Assembly: GCA_041740995.1 (NCBI GenBank)
Contig: JBGSKY010000311.1
Span: 26,534-90,533 of the forward strand
Direction: 5' to 3'
DNA length: 64,000 bases
DNA from: JBGSKY01 sp041740995
GTDB taxonomy: Bacteria; Planctomycetota; Planctomycetia; Pirellulales; Pirellulaceae
This document shows, one piece after another, positions 27,663-37,160 of the stretch. How positions within the stretch are numbered: position 1 is the stretch's first letter; every line of letters begins with the position of its first letter. Below the pieces are notes generated by a model. That model worked only from the letters and a program-made list of their open reading frames with translations. It did not search any database and was not told the DNA's origin. A program made the translations under genes and the position numbers.

Positions 27663-28472
27663 TCATTGTTTGGTTGGGTCAACCAGCAGCGACTGTAGCG
27701 CGGCCGCCTGGGAACCATCGCCCAGAACCGCTTGGATCAGGTCCTGCGTTCCGAGCGCTCGTGAACTGGTGAATGATTCGCCAGCGTTGTATCCCGCCGA
27801 CGCCCCGCAAATAATTGCTGCTGAACGAATACGTTCGATAACATTTGGGCGTTTGGAAAATTGACTTCGGTAGCAAGCGATCGATGCGAGTTTCGTTTCC
27901 AAGTGATTAGTTATGTCCATCACAATTTGTCCATCGGTACTCAATGAAGCGACAGGCTCTAGTGGAATGCGAAAGTAAAGTTGCCGCTGAATTGTGTAAG
28001 GCTCTAACCCAGAAAAGTGTTCATCCCATTTTGTTAGGCGGCAATAGAAAATCGCCGCATCTGTAATTTGCATCGCTTGATAATGATCTGGCGAAGCCAG
28101 TGGCGTCTTATTTCCAAAGCCAATCACGACTTTCGGTCGCACCCGACGCAACTCCGTTGCAAGAGCGATTCGGCTTTCAAAGCAATCCATAAGTCGCCGA
28201 TTCGGAAGATGCATAATTTTCCGGTACGCAACGCCCAGCGTTTTTGCGGCAGCTTCGGCCTCAGCAAATCTTTCTGACGGACTTTGACTGCCTGGGGTCG
28301 GTTCGCCGTCCGTCAAATCAATTAAACCAACGCGATACCCCTGACTGGAAAGTTCTGCAAGAGTGCCGCCGCACGCAACTTCGATGTCATCTGGATGCGC
28401 GCCAACCGCAACGATATCCAGAGGTTCAATCGACACAGCGTCCGTTGAGTCATTTGGCAAAAAGAATTGCAT
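27663..28472 (-). CDS. PIG-L (LmbE) family zinc deacetylase, BshB1-like
   Basis: The 269-residue protein carries the PIG-L zinc motif AVGAHPDDIE near the N-terminus, LIDLTDGEPTPG, and the third zinc-ligand region SPDHYQAM. These features match the N-acetylglucosaminyl-malate deacetylase (BshB1) of bacillithiol synthesis and related GlcNAc deacetylases. If it is BshB1, BshA and BshC should exist elsewhere in the genome; they are not in this window. The ATG at 28472 is preferred to an upstream non-conserved extension to 28532. It converges on the VWA gene, leaving only six bases between stops. Confidence 0.88.
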   Translation of the reverse strand: MQFFLPNDSTDAVSIEPLDIVAVGAHPDDIEVACGGTLAELSSQGYRVGLIDLTDGEPTPGSQSPSERFAEAEAAAKTLGVAYRKIMHLPNRRLMDCFESRIALATELRRVRPKVVIGFGNKTPLASPDHYQAMQITDAAIFYCRLTKWDEHFSGLEPYTIQRQLYFRIPLEPVASLSTDGQIVMDITNHLETKLASIACYRSQFSKRPNVIERIRSAAIICGASAGYNAGESFTSSRALGTQDLIQAVLGDGSQAAALQSLLVDPTKQ

Positions 28473-28608
28473 GTTGGAATTTAGGCCTGGGTAGATGGAA
28501 CGATTCTCAGTAGCAATTCTTGCGATGGTCAAACATATCCGCCAGATGGTTTATACTTGCATTTTCACATCCGCCAACCCAAGCTCAACCGTTAGCCGGG
28601 AACTTCTT

Positions 28609-29646
28609 ATGACACATGCAGTGATTCAAACTCCGCTTGTTGCAACCATTCTATTTTTGCTTTGCGGCACGCAGTTTGGCGGGACGACTTGCGCGGCGGA
28701 AACACACAATCAATCTTCTTCCGGCACGATTCATTTGCCTGATTATGTTCCCGGCCGGACCGGTGCCATTTTAATAATCAATGGGATCGAGTCCGTTGGA
28801 AATCGTGACGCTGCGCAAACGACTCGTTCAGTCATTCAGTCGCTTCCTGAAAATCTTCCGCCGCCTTTTGTCACTCCCCAAATAGACCCTTCGATTGAAT
28901 CTGACTCAAATATTCCGATATCCCAGACCGCATTGAATTCCAATTCATCGGCGGCAACAGCTGAAATAACAACTCCGAATCCCGCCAGCCTCGAACTAAT
29001 TGCATATGAGCTCGCTGAATTGCGAACGCTTTGCGCAGCGCTCGTCAGGGACAATTTGGATCCGATTAACGAACAGGTTAGCGAGAATGCGGAAAGCTTG
29101 AAGACTGTGCTGGCAACTTTGCAACGTAGTCAGGAGCAACTACTCGCGCTGAATGAAGAAGCGAGTAAAGGCGCAAAAGAACTCGCTGGAATGAAATCGC
29201 AACTTGCTAGCCTAATCGAGAGTTCGACGAAAATCGTAAACGACCAAACTGCCGAGTTGATGAAACTGCAAAATGCGGCGGAATCATTTAATGCAGAAAC
29301 GGAACGTCAAAAAGGTGAAATGCAAAGACTTATCGAGGAATTCCAAACGAAATCTCGTAAAGATATTGATGCAGCAAAAGAGGAAAACGAGGCAACGGCT
29401 CGTCGAGTTAAAGTTCTCGAAGAAAGCTTGCGGCAGACGCAAGAGAAACTGACTATTGCCAACGACAAACTCGCATCGGCTGCCAAGGACCGTTCTTCAT
29501 CGGACAAAGCCGGCGTCAAATCAAGCCAAGAAAAGCAATCTTCTGACAAGAAAGCAGAGGAACGAAAGAAGCGTGAAGACGATCGCAGAACAAAAGAAAA
29601 GGCAAAAGAAAAAGAAGAACTCGAAAAAGATGACGACAAGAACTGA
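28609..29646 (+). CDS. Secreted coiled-coil protein, unknown function
   Basis: The 345-residue product has a signal peptide (residues 1-30, LVATILFLLCGTQFG, cleavage near CAAE). A low-complexity linker follows, then a long coiled coil from about residue 130 (ELAELRTLCAALVRDNL, repeated E-x-x-L patterns to ~285), ending with a charged Lys/Glu/Asp tail (KKAEERKKREDDRR). No family is recognised; coiled-coil periplasmic spacers look like this. The ATG at 28609 gives a clean signal peptide; a start at 28495 would put 38 unconserved residues before it. Confidence 0.7.
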   Translation: MTHAVIQTPLVATILFLLCGTQFGGTTCAAETHNQSSSGTIHLPDYVPGRTGAILIINGIESVGNRDAAQTTRSVIQSLPENLPPPFVTPQIDPSIESDSNIPISQTALNSNSSAATAEITTPNPASLELIAYELAELRTLCAALVRDNLDPINEQVSENAESLKTVLATLQRSQEQLLALNEEASKGAKELAGMKSQLASLIESSTKIVNDQTAELMKLQNAAESFNAETERQKGEMQRLIEEFQTKSRKDIDAAKEENEATARRVKVLEESLRQTQEKLTIANDKLASAAKDRSSSDKAGVKSSQEKQSSDKKAEERKKREDDRRTKEKAKEKEELEKDDDKN

Positions 29647-29736
29647 CGAACGTGTGTCAGGATCGCTTAACGGGTATACCAGGGAAAACGCCGCTGCGAA
29701 TTGGAACGCCAAAAAATCTTTCAGCGATTCCAAGGC

Positions 29737-29755
29737 ACTTTGTCGCTGACAAAGT
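29737..29755 (+). terminator. Hairpin downstream of the coiled-coil gene
   Basis: ACTTTGTC-GCT-GACAAAGT makes a perfect 8-bp stem with a 3-base loop, 90 bases after the stop codon. Only two more T follow the stem, so termination would be weak or factor-assisted. Confidence 0.35.
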
Positions 29756-29871
29756 TTGAGCTAAACATTCATTGCCAAACTGTTTACGATAGTGGTGACC
29801 ACTAAGTCGTTTGGTCACAGTCACGTTCTTGCCAAATGGCACACTTGTAAGCTCTGTACCTAAATTCTCGC

Positions 29872-30975
29872 ATGTGGAAAAAAATTGTCGGTTCCATCGC
29901 TCTAATCTTGATCGTCCTTGGGATAGGCGGTGTTATTGCATGGCTGAAATATCGCTCGGTAATGGCAGCCATTAATATGCCGCCGCCAGCAGAAACGGCC
30001 ACGACGGTCAAAATGGAACATCCGATTGTTCGCAGCTTTCAATCGCAGTCCACTGCCATCGGAACCGTGATCGCTTCACGATCTCTGACTTTGCAGATGG
30101 AAATGGACGGCACTATCATCGAGCTAAATTTACGCCCTGGTCAGAAAGTAAAAGCGGGCGACAAATTGATTGAGCTGGATAGCAGTATCGAAGCGGCACA
30201 ATTGTTGGCCGCGAAAGCAAATCGCGATTCCACACTATCGAACTATCGAAGAAACAAGGAAGCCGCTCAGCAGCGTGCAGTAAGCGAATTGGAGTTAGAT
30301 CAGAGCGAAGCGCAACTAGCAATTGCCGAAGCCCAGGTGAAAGAGTTGGAGGCGAGAATTGCAAAAAAGGTCATTTACGCGCCTTTCGACGCGATCGCAG
30401 GCGTCTTTGACTTTCAGCCGGGCCAATATATCTCGCAGGGGCAAACGATCACAGCGCTCGTTGGAACAGATCCCTATTTGTTTGTCGATTTCATGATGCC
30501 AGCCGATGTCGCCGACGAACTTTTCGTTGGTGATCAAGTTGTCGTGATGATGCATAAGTCCACTATCGATGCCACAGTAGTTGCTGTTGATTCGGCAGCA
30601 GATCGAGCGACAAGGAATTTGCGAGCGAGGTGCCGTGTCGATAATCCACCCAAGGCGATGCAACCCAATGATTCAGCCAGAGTGGTTATGTCCTACGGTC
30701 CTAAGATGGACTTAACCGTCTTCCCAGCAACCGCCGTTCGTCGTAGCCCAAACGGCAGCTATGTCTTTACGGTCGTGCAGGACGAAAATCAGCAACGAGC
30801 GCGCGACACTCCGATCGAGATCGTTCGATCATTGGGCGATTCCGTTGCCGTCGCAAGTGGAATAACAACAAATGATCTCGTAATAACCGATGGCTCTTTC
30901 AAGCTTCGCGAGGGCATGCTGGTCCACGAGTTGAGCGAAGTTACGCCGGCGGCTGAAGCTTCATTAAGAAAATAG
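29872..30975 (+). CDS. RND efflux periplasmic adaptor (membrane fusion protein)
   Basis: The 367-residue protein has one N-terminal membrane anchor (about 6-24), a lipoyl/barrel-sandwich half-motif (MEMDGTIIELNLRPGQKVKAGDKL), an alpha-helical hairpin (about 95-160) and its matching half-motif (VIYAPFDAIAGVFDFQPGQYISQG), then beta-barrel and membrane-proximal domains. Such adaptors bridge an RND pump to an outer-membrane channel. The pump gene follows after 21 bases. No TolC-like gene is in the window. Confidence 0.93.
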   Translation: MWKKIVGSIALILIVLGIGGVIAWLKYRSVMAAINMPPPAETATTVKMEHPIVRSFQSQSTAIGTVIASRSLTLQMEMDGTIIELNLRPGQKVKAGDKLIELDSSIEAAQLLAAKANRDSTLSNYRRNKEAAQQRAVSELELDQSEAQLAIAEAQVKELEARIAKKVIYAPFDAIAGVFDFQPGQYISQGQTITALVGTDPYLFVDFMMPADVADELFVGDQVVVMMHKSTIDATVVAVDSAADRATRNLRARCRVDNPPKAMQPNDSARVVMSYGPKMDLTVFPATAVRRSPNGSYVFTVVQDENQQRARDTPIEIVRSLGDSVAVASGITTNDLVITDGSFKLREGMLVHELSEVTPAAEASLRK

Positions 30976-30996
30976 TTAATCGCAATTTATTTCGTT

Positions 30997-33900
30997 ATGA
31001 AACGTTCTTTCACTGACATCTTTATCAAACATCCGGTTCTCGCGATTGTCGTTAATTTGATTATCGTGTTGATCGGCGTCCGCGCATGCTTCACGTTGCC
31101 TATTCAACAATTCCCGACGCTTGAAAGCTCGTCCATTGCGATAACCACCGTTTACACCGGAGCAAGCGCCGATACGGTCAGTGGATTTTTGACGACACCA
31201 ATCGAGCGGGCCGTTTCCGAGATTTCAGGTATTGATTACATCGAATCCAACAGTACGGCCGGCGTCTCACTGATCACGATTCATCTGCAGCTCAACCATA
31301 ACAGCGTGGCCGCACTGTCGGAAGTGAATGCCCGTTTGCAACAAGTTCGCAGTCAATTGCCCGCCGAAGCCGAACCACCGACCATTGAAATCAGTCGCGC
31401 CGATCGGCCTTACGCTTCGTTCTATCTCAGCTTTACTTCTGATCAATTTACGATACCGCAATTAACCGACTATCTAACTCGGGTCATCCAGCCACAGCTT
31501 TCAACGCTCTCGGATATTCAACGAGTTGGGATCGAAGCCGGTCAGAATCCAGCCATGCGAATCTGGATCGATCCGGAAAAACTCGCTCGAAAAGAGTTAA
31601 CCTCCGGCGATGTCTACTCCGCGCTGCGGCGGAACAACTATCTAGCGGCGATTGGCCGCGTGAAAAGCGACAGCGTACAAGTCGATTTGCTGACCAATAC
31701 TGACCTGAAAAGCGTCGATGAATTTCGCAACTTGATTGTCTATGAAAAAGACGGGGCAGTCGTCCGTTTGAATGAACTGGCAGATGTCGAATTGGGTGCC
31801 GAAGAACCACAGCGTGTCGCCATGTATCGCGGCGAACCCGCCGTTTACGTTTCCGTTTGGCCATTGCCGGGCAGCAACGAGATTGGCATCTCGTATAACA
31901 TTCGCGACGCGATGGAAAAGATTCGACCAAGCTTGCCTAAGCATATTGATATGCAACTGGCTTATGATGCAACAACTTTTATGGAAGCAGCCTTGACGGA
32001 AATTTCCCAAACTTTGGTCGAGACAATTCTGATTGTTGGCTTAGTTGTCTTCTTATTTCTTGGCTCAATTCGAACGGCCATTGTTCCGCTGGTGGCCATG
32101 CCAGTATCTTTGGTTGGTGCCACTGTTGTCATGAGTTTGATGGGTTTCTCATTGAATTTATTAACTATCCTCGCCATTGTTCTGTCCGTGGGTTTAGTGG
32201 TTGATGATGCGATTGTTGTTGTCGAAAACATTCAGCGACACGCGCACAATGGCATGAATCGAATCTCCGCTGCCTTGCTGGGTGCTCGCGAATTAGTTGG
32301 GCCAATTATTGCCATGACTATTACGTTGGCAGCGGTCTACGCGCCGATCGGTTTTCAAGGTGGTTTGACCGGAATGTTATTTCGAGAGTTCGCCTTCACG
32401 CTCGCGGCGGCGGTCCTTGTATCTGGCTTTGTTGCCGTGACACTTTCGCCGGTCATGAGTGCTTACATGATTCGTCCGTCGGGCAAAGAGGCTTGGCTAA
32501 CGCGGCAGGTCAACCACATCTTTGATTGGCTGCAACAGCGCTATGAAAGCCTGTTAAAAACAGCCATCGGAGTCCGCTGGGCGATTGCCTTTTCCGCCCT
32601 GATGGTTTCCGTCGCTGCGGTACCGCTGTATCAGTTGAGCTCGCGTGAGCTTGCCCCAACAGAAGACCAAGGCGCGATTGGAATGATGATCGAGGCGGCG
32701 CCGGATGCGACGCTCAAGAGCACAACGCGTTGGTCAATGAAGTTGGCCGAACGCATGCAAGAAATTCCTGAGTCCAATTATCTGTGGGCCGTCATCGGCA
32801 GCAATAATGGCTTCGGCGGCGTCATTATGAAGGACTGGCATGAGCGTGATCGCAGCACCCAAGAGATGATAGGTCAAGTCAGCAGCATTGCATCGGAAGT
32901 GGCCGGTGTCCAACCTCTACCAATCCTCGTTCCATCGCTGCCAGTCGCGGGAAACTTCGACGTCGAACTAGTTGTAAAAAGCGACCTGCCGCCAGAGCAG
33001 CTGGCTGAACTTGCTCAAGAGATCAAACTGAAAGCTTCAAAATCAGGCAAGTTTCTCTACGTCGACACCGATTTAAGATTTGATTTGCCACAAGCAAGAA
33101 TCAACATCGATCGCAATCGAGTCGCCGATCTGAAGCTTGACTTGGCCGCCATTGCGCAGGATCTGGGTGTCTTCTTAGGCGGGGCGTATGTCAATCGTTT
33201 CGATTTTTTTAGTCGTTCCTATCAAGTCATTCCGCAATTGGCAGAAATCGACCGCAGCAATCCTAGCAGTTTGATGGATATCAAGATTCGCGTGCCGAGC
33301 GGAGAACAAGTTCCGGTCAGCACCTTTGCGACGATCGTTTCCGAAGTCGCACCCCGAACGCTGCAACGTTTCCAGCAACAAGGATCGATGCGAATGTATG
33401 CCGGCGTCTTTCCAGGCGTAACCAAAGACGCTGGGCTCGACGAACTTGAGTCGATTGCAAGAGAAGTCATGGGACTCAAAGCAGCGTTTGACTACGCCGG
33501 AGAGTCTCGGCAAATTCGCAAAGAAGGCAACGCATTGATTGTAACGCTGGCCTTCGCACTGGCCTTAATCTACTTAGTTCTCGCAGCTCAATTTCAATCC
33601 TTTCGCGACCCGTTGATCATTTTATTTGGATCAGTCCCACTGGCCATCACTGGCGCGCTGACATTGACCTTTCTTGACCTGACGACCATCAACATCTACT
33701 CACAAGTCGGGCTGATTACGTTGGTTGGTCTGGTTGCCAAAAATGGGATCTTGATCGTTGAATTCGCCAATGTATTACGTCACGAAACATCGCTCGATAA
33801 ATCGTCGGCAGTGATTGCCGCAGCCAAGACGCGATTGCGCCCGATTCTGATGACCAGTTTTGCAACGATGCTCGGTCACTTCCCGTTGGTCCTGGTTACT

Positions 33901-34092
33901 GGTCCCGGCGCACAAGCGAGAAACAGCATCGGGATCGTTTTGGTCGCCGGAATGGGTATCGGAACAGTCTTCACCTTGTTCGTCGTACCAGCGCTCTACA
34001 CCATTATCTCGGCGAAAGAAAAATTGGTGACTGATGAAGCATCACTAGACGAAGCCAAAGATGACATCACGACGGAACTTGCAATAGCCTAA
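30997..34092 (+). CDS. RND multidrug efflux pump (AcrB/MexF type, HAE1)
   Basis: The 1031-residue protein matches the length and 12-helix plan of HAE1 RND transporters: a first helix (about 13-30), two large periplasmic loops and helix groups at about 335-545 and 850-1015. The proton-relay aspartates (GLVVDDAIVVVENIQR) and lysine (GLVAKNGILIVEFAN) are intact, so it should be an active proton-drug antiporter. Drugs or lipids exported cannot be predicted. It is cotranscribed with the adaptor 21 bases upstream; the outer-membrane factor must be encoded elsewhere. Confidence 0.95.
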   Translation: MKRSFTDIFIKHPVLAIVVNLIIVLIGVRACFTLPIQQFPTLESSSIAITTVYTGASADTVSGFLTTPIERAVSEISGIDYIESNSTAGVSLITIHLQLNHNSVAALSEVNARLQQVRSQLPAEAEPPTIEISRADRPYASFYLSFTSDQFTIPQLTDYLTRVIQPQLSTLSDIQRVGIEAGQNPAMRIWIDPEKLARKELTSGDVYSALRRNNYLAAIGRVKSDSVQVDLLTNTDLKSVDEFRNLIVYEKDGAVVRLNELADVELGAEEPQRVAMYRGEPAVYVSVWPLPGSNEIGISYNIRDAMEKIRPSLPKHIDMQLAYDATTFMEAALTEISQTLVETILIVGLVVFLFLGSIRTAIVPLVAMPVSLVGATVVMSLMGFSLNLLTILAIVLSVGLVVDDAIVVVENIQRHAHNGMNRISAALLGARELVGPIIAMTITLAAVYAPIGFQGGLTGMLFREFAFTLAAAVLVSGFVAVTLSPVMSAYMIRPSGKEAWLTRQVNHIFDWLQQRYESLLKTAIGVRWAIAFSALMVSVAAVPLYQLSSRELAPTEDQGAIGMMIEAAPDATLKSTTRWSMKLAERMQEIPESNYLWAVIGSNNGFGGVIMKDWHERDRSTQEMIGQVSSIASEVAGVQPLPILVPSLPVAGNFDVELVVKSDLPPEQLAELAQEIKLKASKSGKFLYVDTDLRFDLPQARINIDRNRVADLKLDLAAIAQDLGVFLGGAYVNRFDFFSRSYQVIPQLAEIDRSNPSSLMDIKIRVPSGEQVPVSTFATIVSEVAPRTLQRFQQQGSMRMYAGVFPGVTKDAGLDELESIAREVMGLKAAFDYAGESRQIRKEGNALIVTLAFALALIYLVLAAQFQSFRDPLIILFGSVPLAITGALTLTFLDLTTINIYSQVGLITLVGLVAKNGILIVEFANVLRHETSLDKSSAVIAAAKTRLRPILMTSFATMLGHFPLVLVTGPGAQARNSIGIVLVAGMGIGTVFTLFVVPALYTIISAKEKLVTDEASLDEAKDDITTELAIA

Positions 34093-34183
34093 ACGTCCAC
34101 CACGCTGGAATGCATCGGCCAAGATTTTCGAGTTACAATGTCGGTGTAGTAATCCGGCCAAATTTCTCCATCGAAAGCTAATT

Positions 34184-35947
34184 ATGCAAATTCGCGTTTT
34201 CTCTTTTGCGTTAGTCGCCTTCGCGGTTACCTGGCTTGCTTGTCCGACGCTTTTGTGCCAAGACAAACCTACACCCACAAAATACGAACCGCATCCGGAC
34301 ACTGTTCGGCACGAGGGTGTTCCGGTCGGCGAGATGCTGGGTCCCTTTGAATGGAAGAGCACGATTTATCCGGGCACGCTTCGCAATTATTACCTTTACA
34401 TTCCCGCTCAATACAAAGCGGCTGGACCGGACGGGAAACCTGCTTGCGTGTTGATTGGCCAAGATGGCTTAAATCGAGCTCGCGACTGGCGACTGCATGA
34501 GACGATGGACAACTTGATTGCCGATGGATCAATGCCCGTAACGATTGGTATTTTTATTGATCACGGATATGTGCCAGTCGACTCTTCAGACGCTCAACCG
34601 CGATTCAATCGTTCTTTCGAATACGATTCGCTAGGTGATCGCTACGCCAATTTTCTGATCGAAGAAATCTTGCCGGAGGTTTCCAAGTCCTACTCGCTGA
34701 GCGACGACCCAAACGATCGTGCACTTGTCGGCGCAAGCTCTGGTGCAATTTGTGCTTTCAATGCCGCATGGGAACGACCCGACAAGTTTCGGCGCGTGCT
34801 GTCCACCATCGGGACCTATGTCGGATTGCGCGGGGCTGATGAATTATCGACGCTGGTTCGAAAATGTGAGCCCAAACCGCTGCGTGTTTTCTTGCAAGAT
34901 GGTTCGAATGATCTGAACATTTACGCCGGCGATTGGTTTAATGCGAATCAAGGCATGTTGTCAGCGCTGAAGTATTCGAACTACGAAGTCGAACATGCCT
35001 GGGGCGACGGTGGGCATAATGGCGAGCAAGCCAAAGCGATTATGCCAGACGCGCTGCGCTGGCTATGGAAAGATCATCCCAAGCCGATTCAGGCTGGGTT
35101 TAATGGCAATGGTCGCATCAATATTTTGCTAGAAAACGAAGGCTGGGAAGTCGCCAGCGAAGGTCACAAGTTCACTGACGGTCCAGCAGTCGACGCCGAT
35201 GGCCGGATCTATTTTGGCGATGTCGCGGCTGACAAAATTCACAAGCTGGATCTCGATGGAACCATCAGCGAGTTCTCGAGCAATTGCGGCGGCCCAAGCG
35301 GCTTGATGTTCGGACCGGACGGAAATCTTTATGCCTGCTGCATTAATGCCAAGCAGATAGCTAGGTTCGATTCGACAGGCAAAAAGAGCGTCTTCGTCGA
35401 CAACACAACTTGTAACGATCTGGTTGTTATGCAACATGGACTGTACTATACCGACCCCAAAAACAAGGCCGTTTGGTTTGTGAACTTCGAAGGACGGAAG
35501 CAACAAGTGACCGACATGATTGAGTCGGCCAACGGCATCATTGCGACGCCAGACCAAAAGTTTCTTTTAGTCTCTGACTACGTTGGCCAATTCGTTTACA
35601 GCTTTGCGATTCAATCTGATGGAACATTAACTGCCGGACAACAATACGGTTATCTCCATTTGCCTTACGGCACGAATAAAAGTCAGGGTGATGGCATGAC
35701 GGTTGATCGCGACGGCAATATCTACGTCTCGACGGCATTGGGCATTCAGGTGCTTGACCAACCAGGCCGCGTAAACTTGATTATCGAGAAGCCTCAGCGA
35801 GCATCGATGCCGAACATGGTCTTCGGTGGAAAAGAGATGAATACGCTTTATGCGACTTGTGGCGACAAACTTTTCAAGCGAAAAACGAACGCGACAGGCT
35901 TGAGGGCTTGGCAATCACCTATTGCGCCACCTAAACCGGGACTGTAA
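34184..35947 (+). CDS. Secreted fusion of Fes/esterase D-like domain and SMP-30/gluconolactonase domain
   Basis: The 587-residue protein has a signal peptide (about 1-25). Residues ~60-300 form an alpha/beta-hydrolase of the enterochelin-esterase/esterase D type, with the nucleophile elbow GASSGAIC and a likely late histidine (GDGGHNGEQ). From about 310 onward is an SMP-30/gluconolaconase beta-propeller (DGPAVDADGRIYFGD, GGPSGLMFGPDGNLYACC, NGIIATPDQKFLLVSD, GDGMTVDRDGNIYVS). Both catalytic modules are thus joined; they may process an ester-linked sugar acid outside the cell. The substrate is unknown. It stands alone in its orientation group, about 90 bases after the pump gene. Confidence 0.87.
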   Translation: MQIRVFSFALVAFAVTWLACPTLLCQDKPTPTKYEPHPDTVRHEGVPVGEMLGPFEWKSTIYPGTLRNYYLYIPAQYKAAGPDGKPACVLIGQDGLNRARDWRLHETMDNLIADGSMPVTIGIFIDHGYVPVDSSDAQPRFNRSFEYDSLGDRYANFLIEEILPEVSKSYSLSDDPNDRALVGASSGAICAFNAAWERPDKFRRVLSTIGTYVGLRGADELSTLVRKCEPKPLRVFLQDGSNDLNIYAGDWFNANQGMLSALKYSNYEVEHAWGDGGHNGEQAKAIMPDALRWLWKDHPKPIQAGFNGNGRINILLENEGWEVASEGHKFTDGPAVDADGRIYFGDVAADKIHKLDLDGTISEFSSNCGGPSGLMFGPDGNLYACCINAKQIARFDSTGKKSVFVDNTTCNDLVVMQHGLYYTDPKNKAVWFVNFEGRKQQVTDMIESANGIIATPDQKFLLVSDYVGQFVYSFAIQSDGTLTAGQQYGYLHLPYGTNKSQGDGMTVDRDGNIYVSTALGIQVLDQPGRVNLIIEKPQRASMPNMVFGGKEMNTLYATCGDKLFKRKTNATGLRAWQSPIAPPKPGL

Positions 35948-36046
35948 GTTCGCCGTGGAAATGATTGAAAGCGATGTGAGAATATGCTGCCCGCAAGTCG
36001 CGATTTTTGAATTTTGCAGACGCTCGCTTGGTGTTATACTTGGCGA

Positions 36047-37117
36047 ATGATGTCTGAAGAAACCATTGATCCCGAAACTGTATCTGCGTTGCCGCCACGC
36101 GTTGAAGAAGCCCGCTTGTTGGAAATTGCGGCGGAGCTGCCCGGTAAAACCATTACGGCCATATCCACTGGTCGAGCACAAGCCGCTGAGCAATTGGCGT
36201 TGGCTCGACCGGATGCGACTGTTTCGTGCTGGTATATCGATGCGTACCGGGCCGACAAAGCGATTTTGCAAATTGGCCAGCTTCCCAATTTAACCGTTCA
36301 ATGTTGCGCCGACTGGCCAGATCATCCCTGCGATTTGGCTTTGTTGCCACTCTCGGTGAGTGGCGAAGCGGAGTTGTCACGCGAATTGATGCAGCAAGCC
36401 TACTCGCATTTGACTATTGGAGGCCACTTAATCACGTCCGTTGACAATGCAAAGGATAAATGGCTGCACGAACAAATGAAGACGTTCGAAAAGAGCGTGA
36501 AGGTTCGCAGCTTCGACGATGCCAATGTGTACTTTGTCCAAAAGACTGCTGAGCTAAAGAAGCAAAAAGATTTCTCTTGCGAGTTGGCTTTTAAAGATTG
36601 CGACGTGCTGATCAAGCTTGTTACCCGTCCTGGCGTTTTTTCTCATCGCCAGTTGGATAACGGTGCCCGCCAGTTGCTTGACGCGGTGGATGTATATCCT
36701 CAAGCTCGGTTGATTGACATTGGATGTGGCAGCGGTGCAGTCGCGATCGGAGCCGCCATGCGCGAGCCATCTGCCACGGTCATGGCGATCGATAGCAGCG
36801 CTCGCGCAATTGATTGTACGCAACGTGGCGTCCGATTGAATGGACTTGAAAATGTCGAAGTTCGCTTAAACCACGATGGTCAACTGCCCGAGGAATCCAG
36901 CTTCGACATGGCCCTTGCCAATCCGCCGTACTATGCCGACTTTCGAATCGCCGAACGCTTTCTTGCCACTGCACATCGAGTCTTGCGACCAGGTGGCCGG
37001 TTGGTCTTGGTGACGAAGCAGCCGAACTGGTATCGCGAGCATCTACCTGAGCTTTTTGAAGACGTCGAAGTCTTCGAATCACGACGCTATTGGATCGCTT
37101 CGGGCGTTAAGTCCTAG
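36047..37117 (+). CDS. RsmC/RlmG-like class I methyltransferase
   Basis: The 356-residue protein has a degenerate N-terminal half and a C-terminal SAM domain with LIDIGCGSGAVAIGAAM (about 228-244), MAIDSSARAIDC, and the catalytic NPPYY motif (DMALANPPYY, about 300). NPPY enzymes methylate exocyclic amines; this two-domain layout is that of rRNA guanine-N2 methyltransferases such as RsmC (16S m2G1207) and RlmG. Which position it modifies is not clear. The start is one of two adjacent ATGs at 36047/36050; a TTG at 36014 is less likely. Confidence 0.82.
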   Translation: MMSEETIDPETVSALPPRVEEARLLEIAAELPGKTITAISTGRAQAAEQLALARPDATVSCWYIDAYRADKAILQIGQLPNLTVQCCADWPDHPCDLALLPLSVSGEAELSRELMQQAYSHLTIGGHLITSVDNAKDKWLHEQMKTFEKSVKVRSFDDANVYFVQKTAELKKQKDFSCELAFKDCDVLIKLVTRPGVFSHRQLDNGARQLLDAVDVYPQARLIDIGCGSGAVAIGAAMREPSATVMAIDSSARAIDCTQRGVRLNGLENVEVRLNHDGQLPEESSFDMALANPPYYADFRIAERFLATAHRVLRPGGRLVLVTKQPNWYREHLPELFEDVEVFESRRYWIASGVKS

Positions 37118-37160
37118 CACCAAGTGGGATTGGCTTACAGATAGCCGATTGCAAAGTTGC

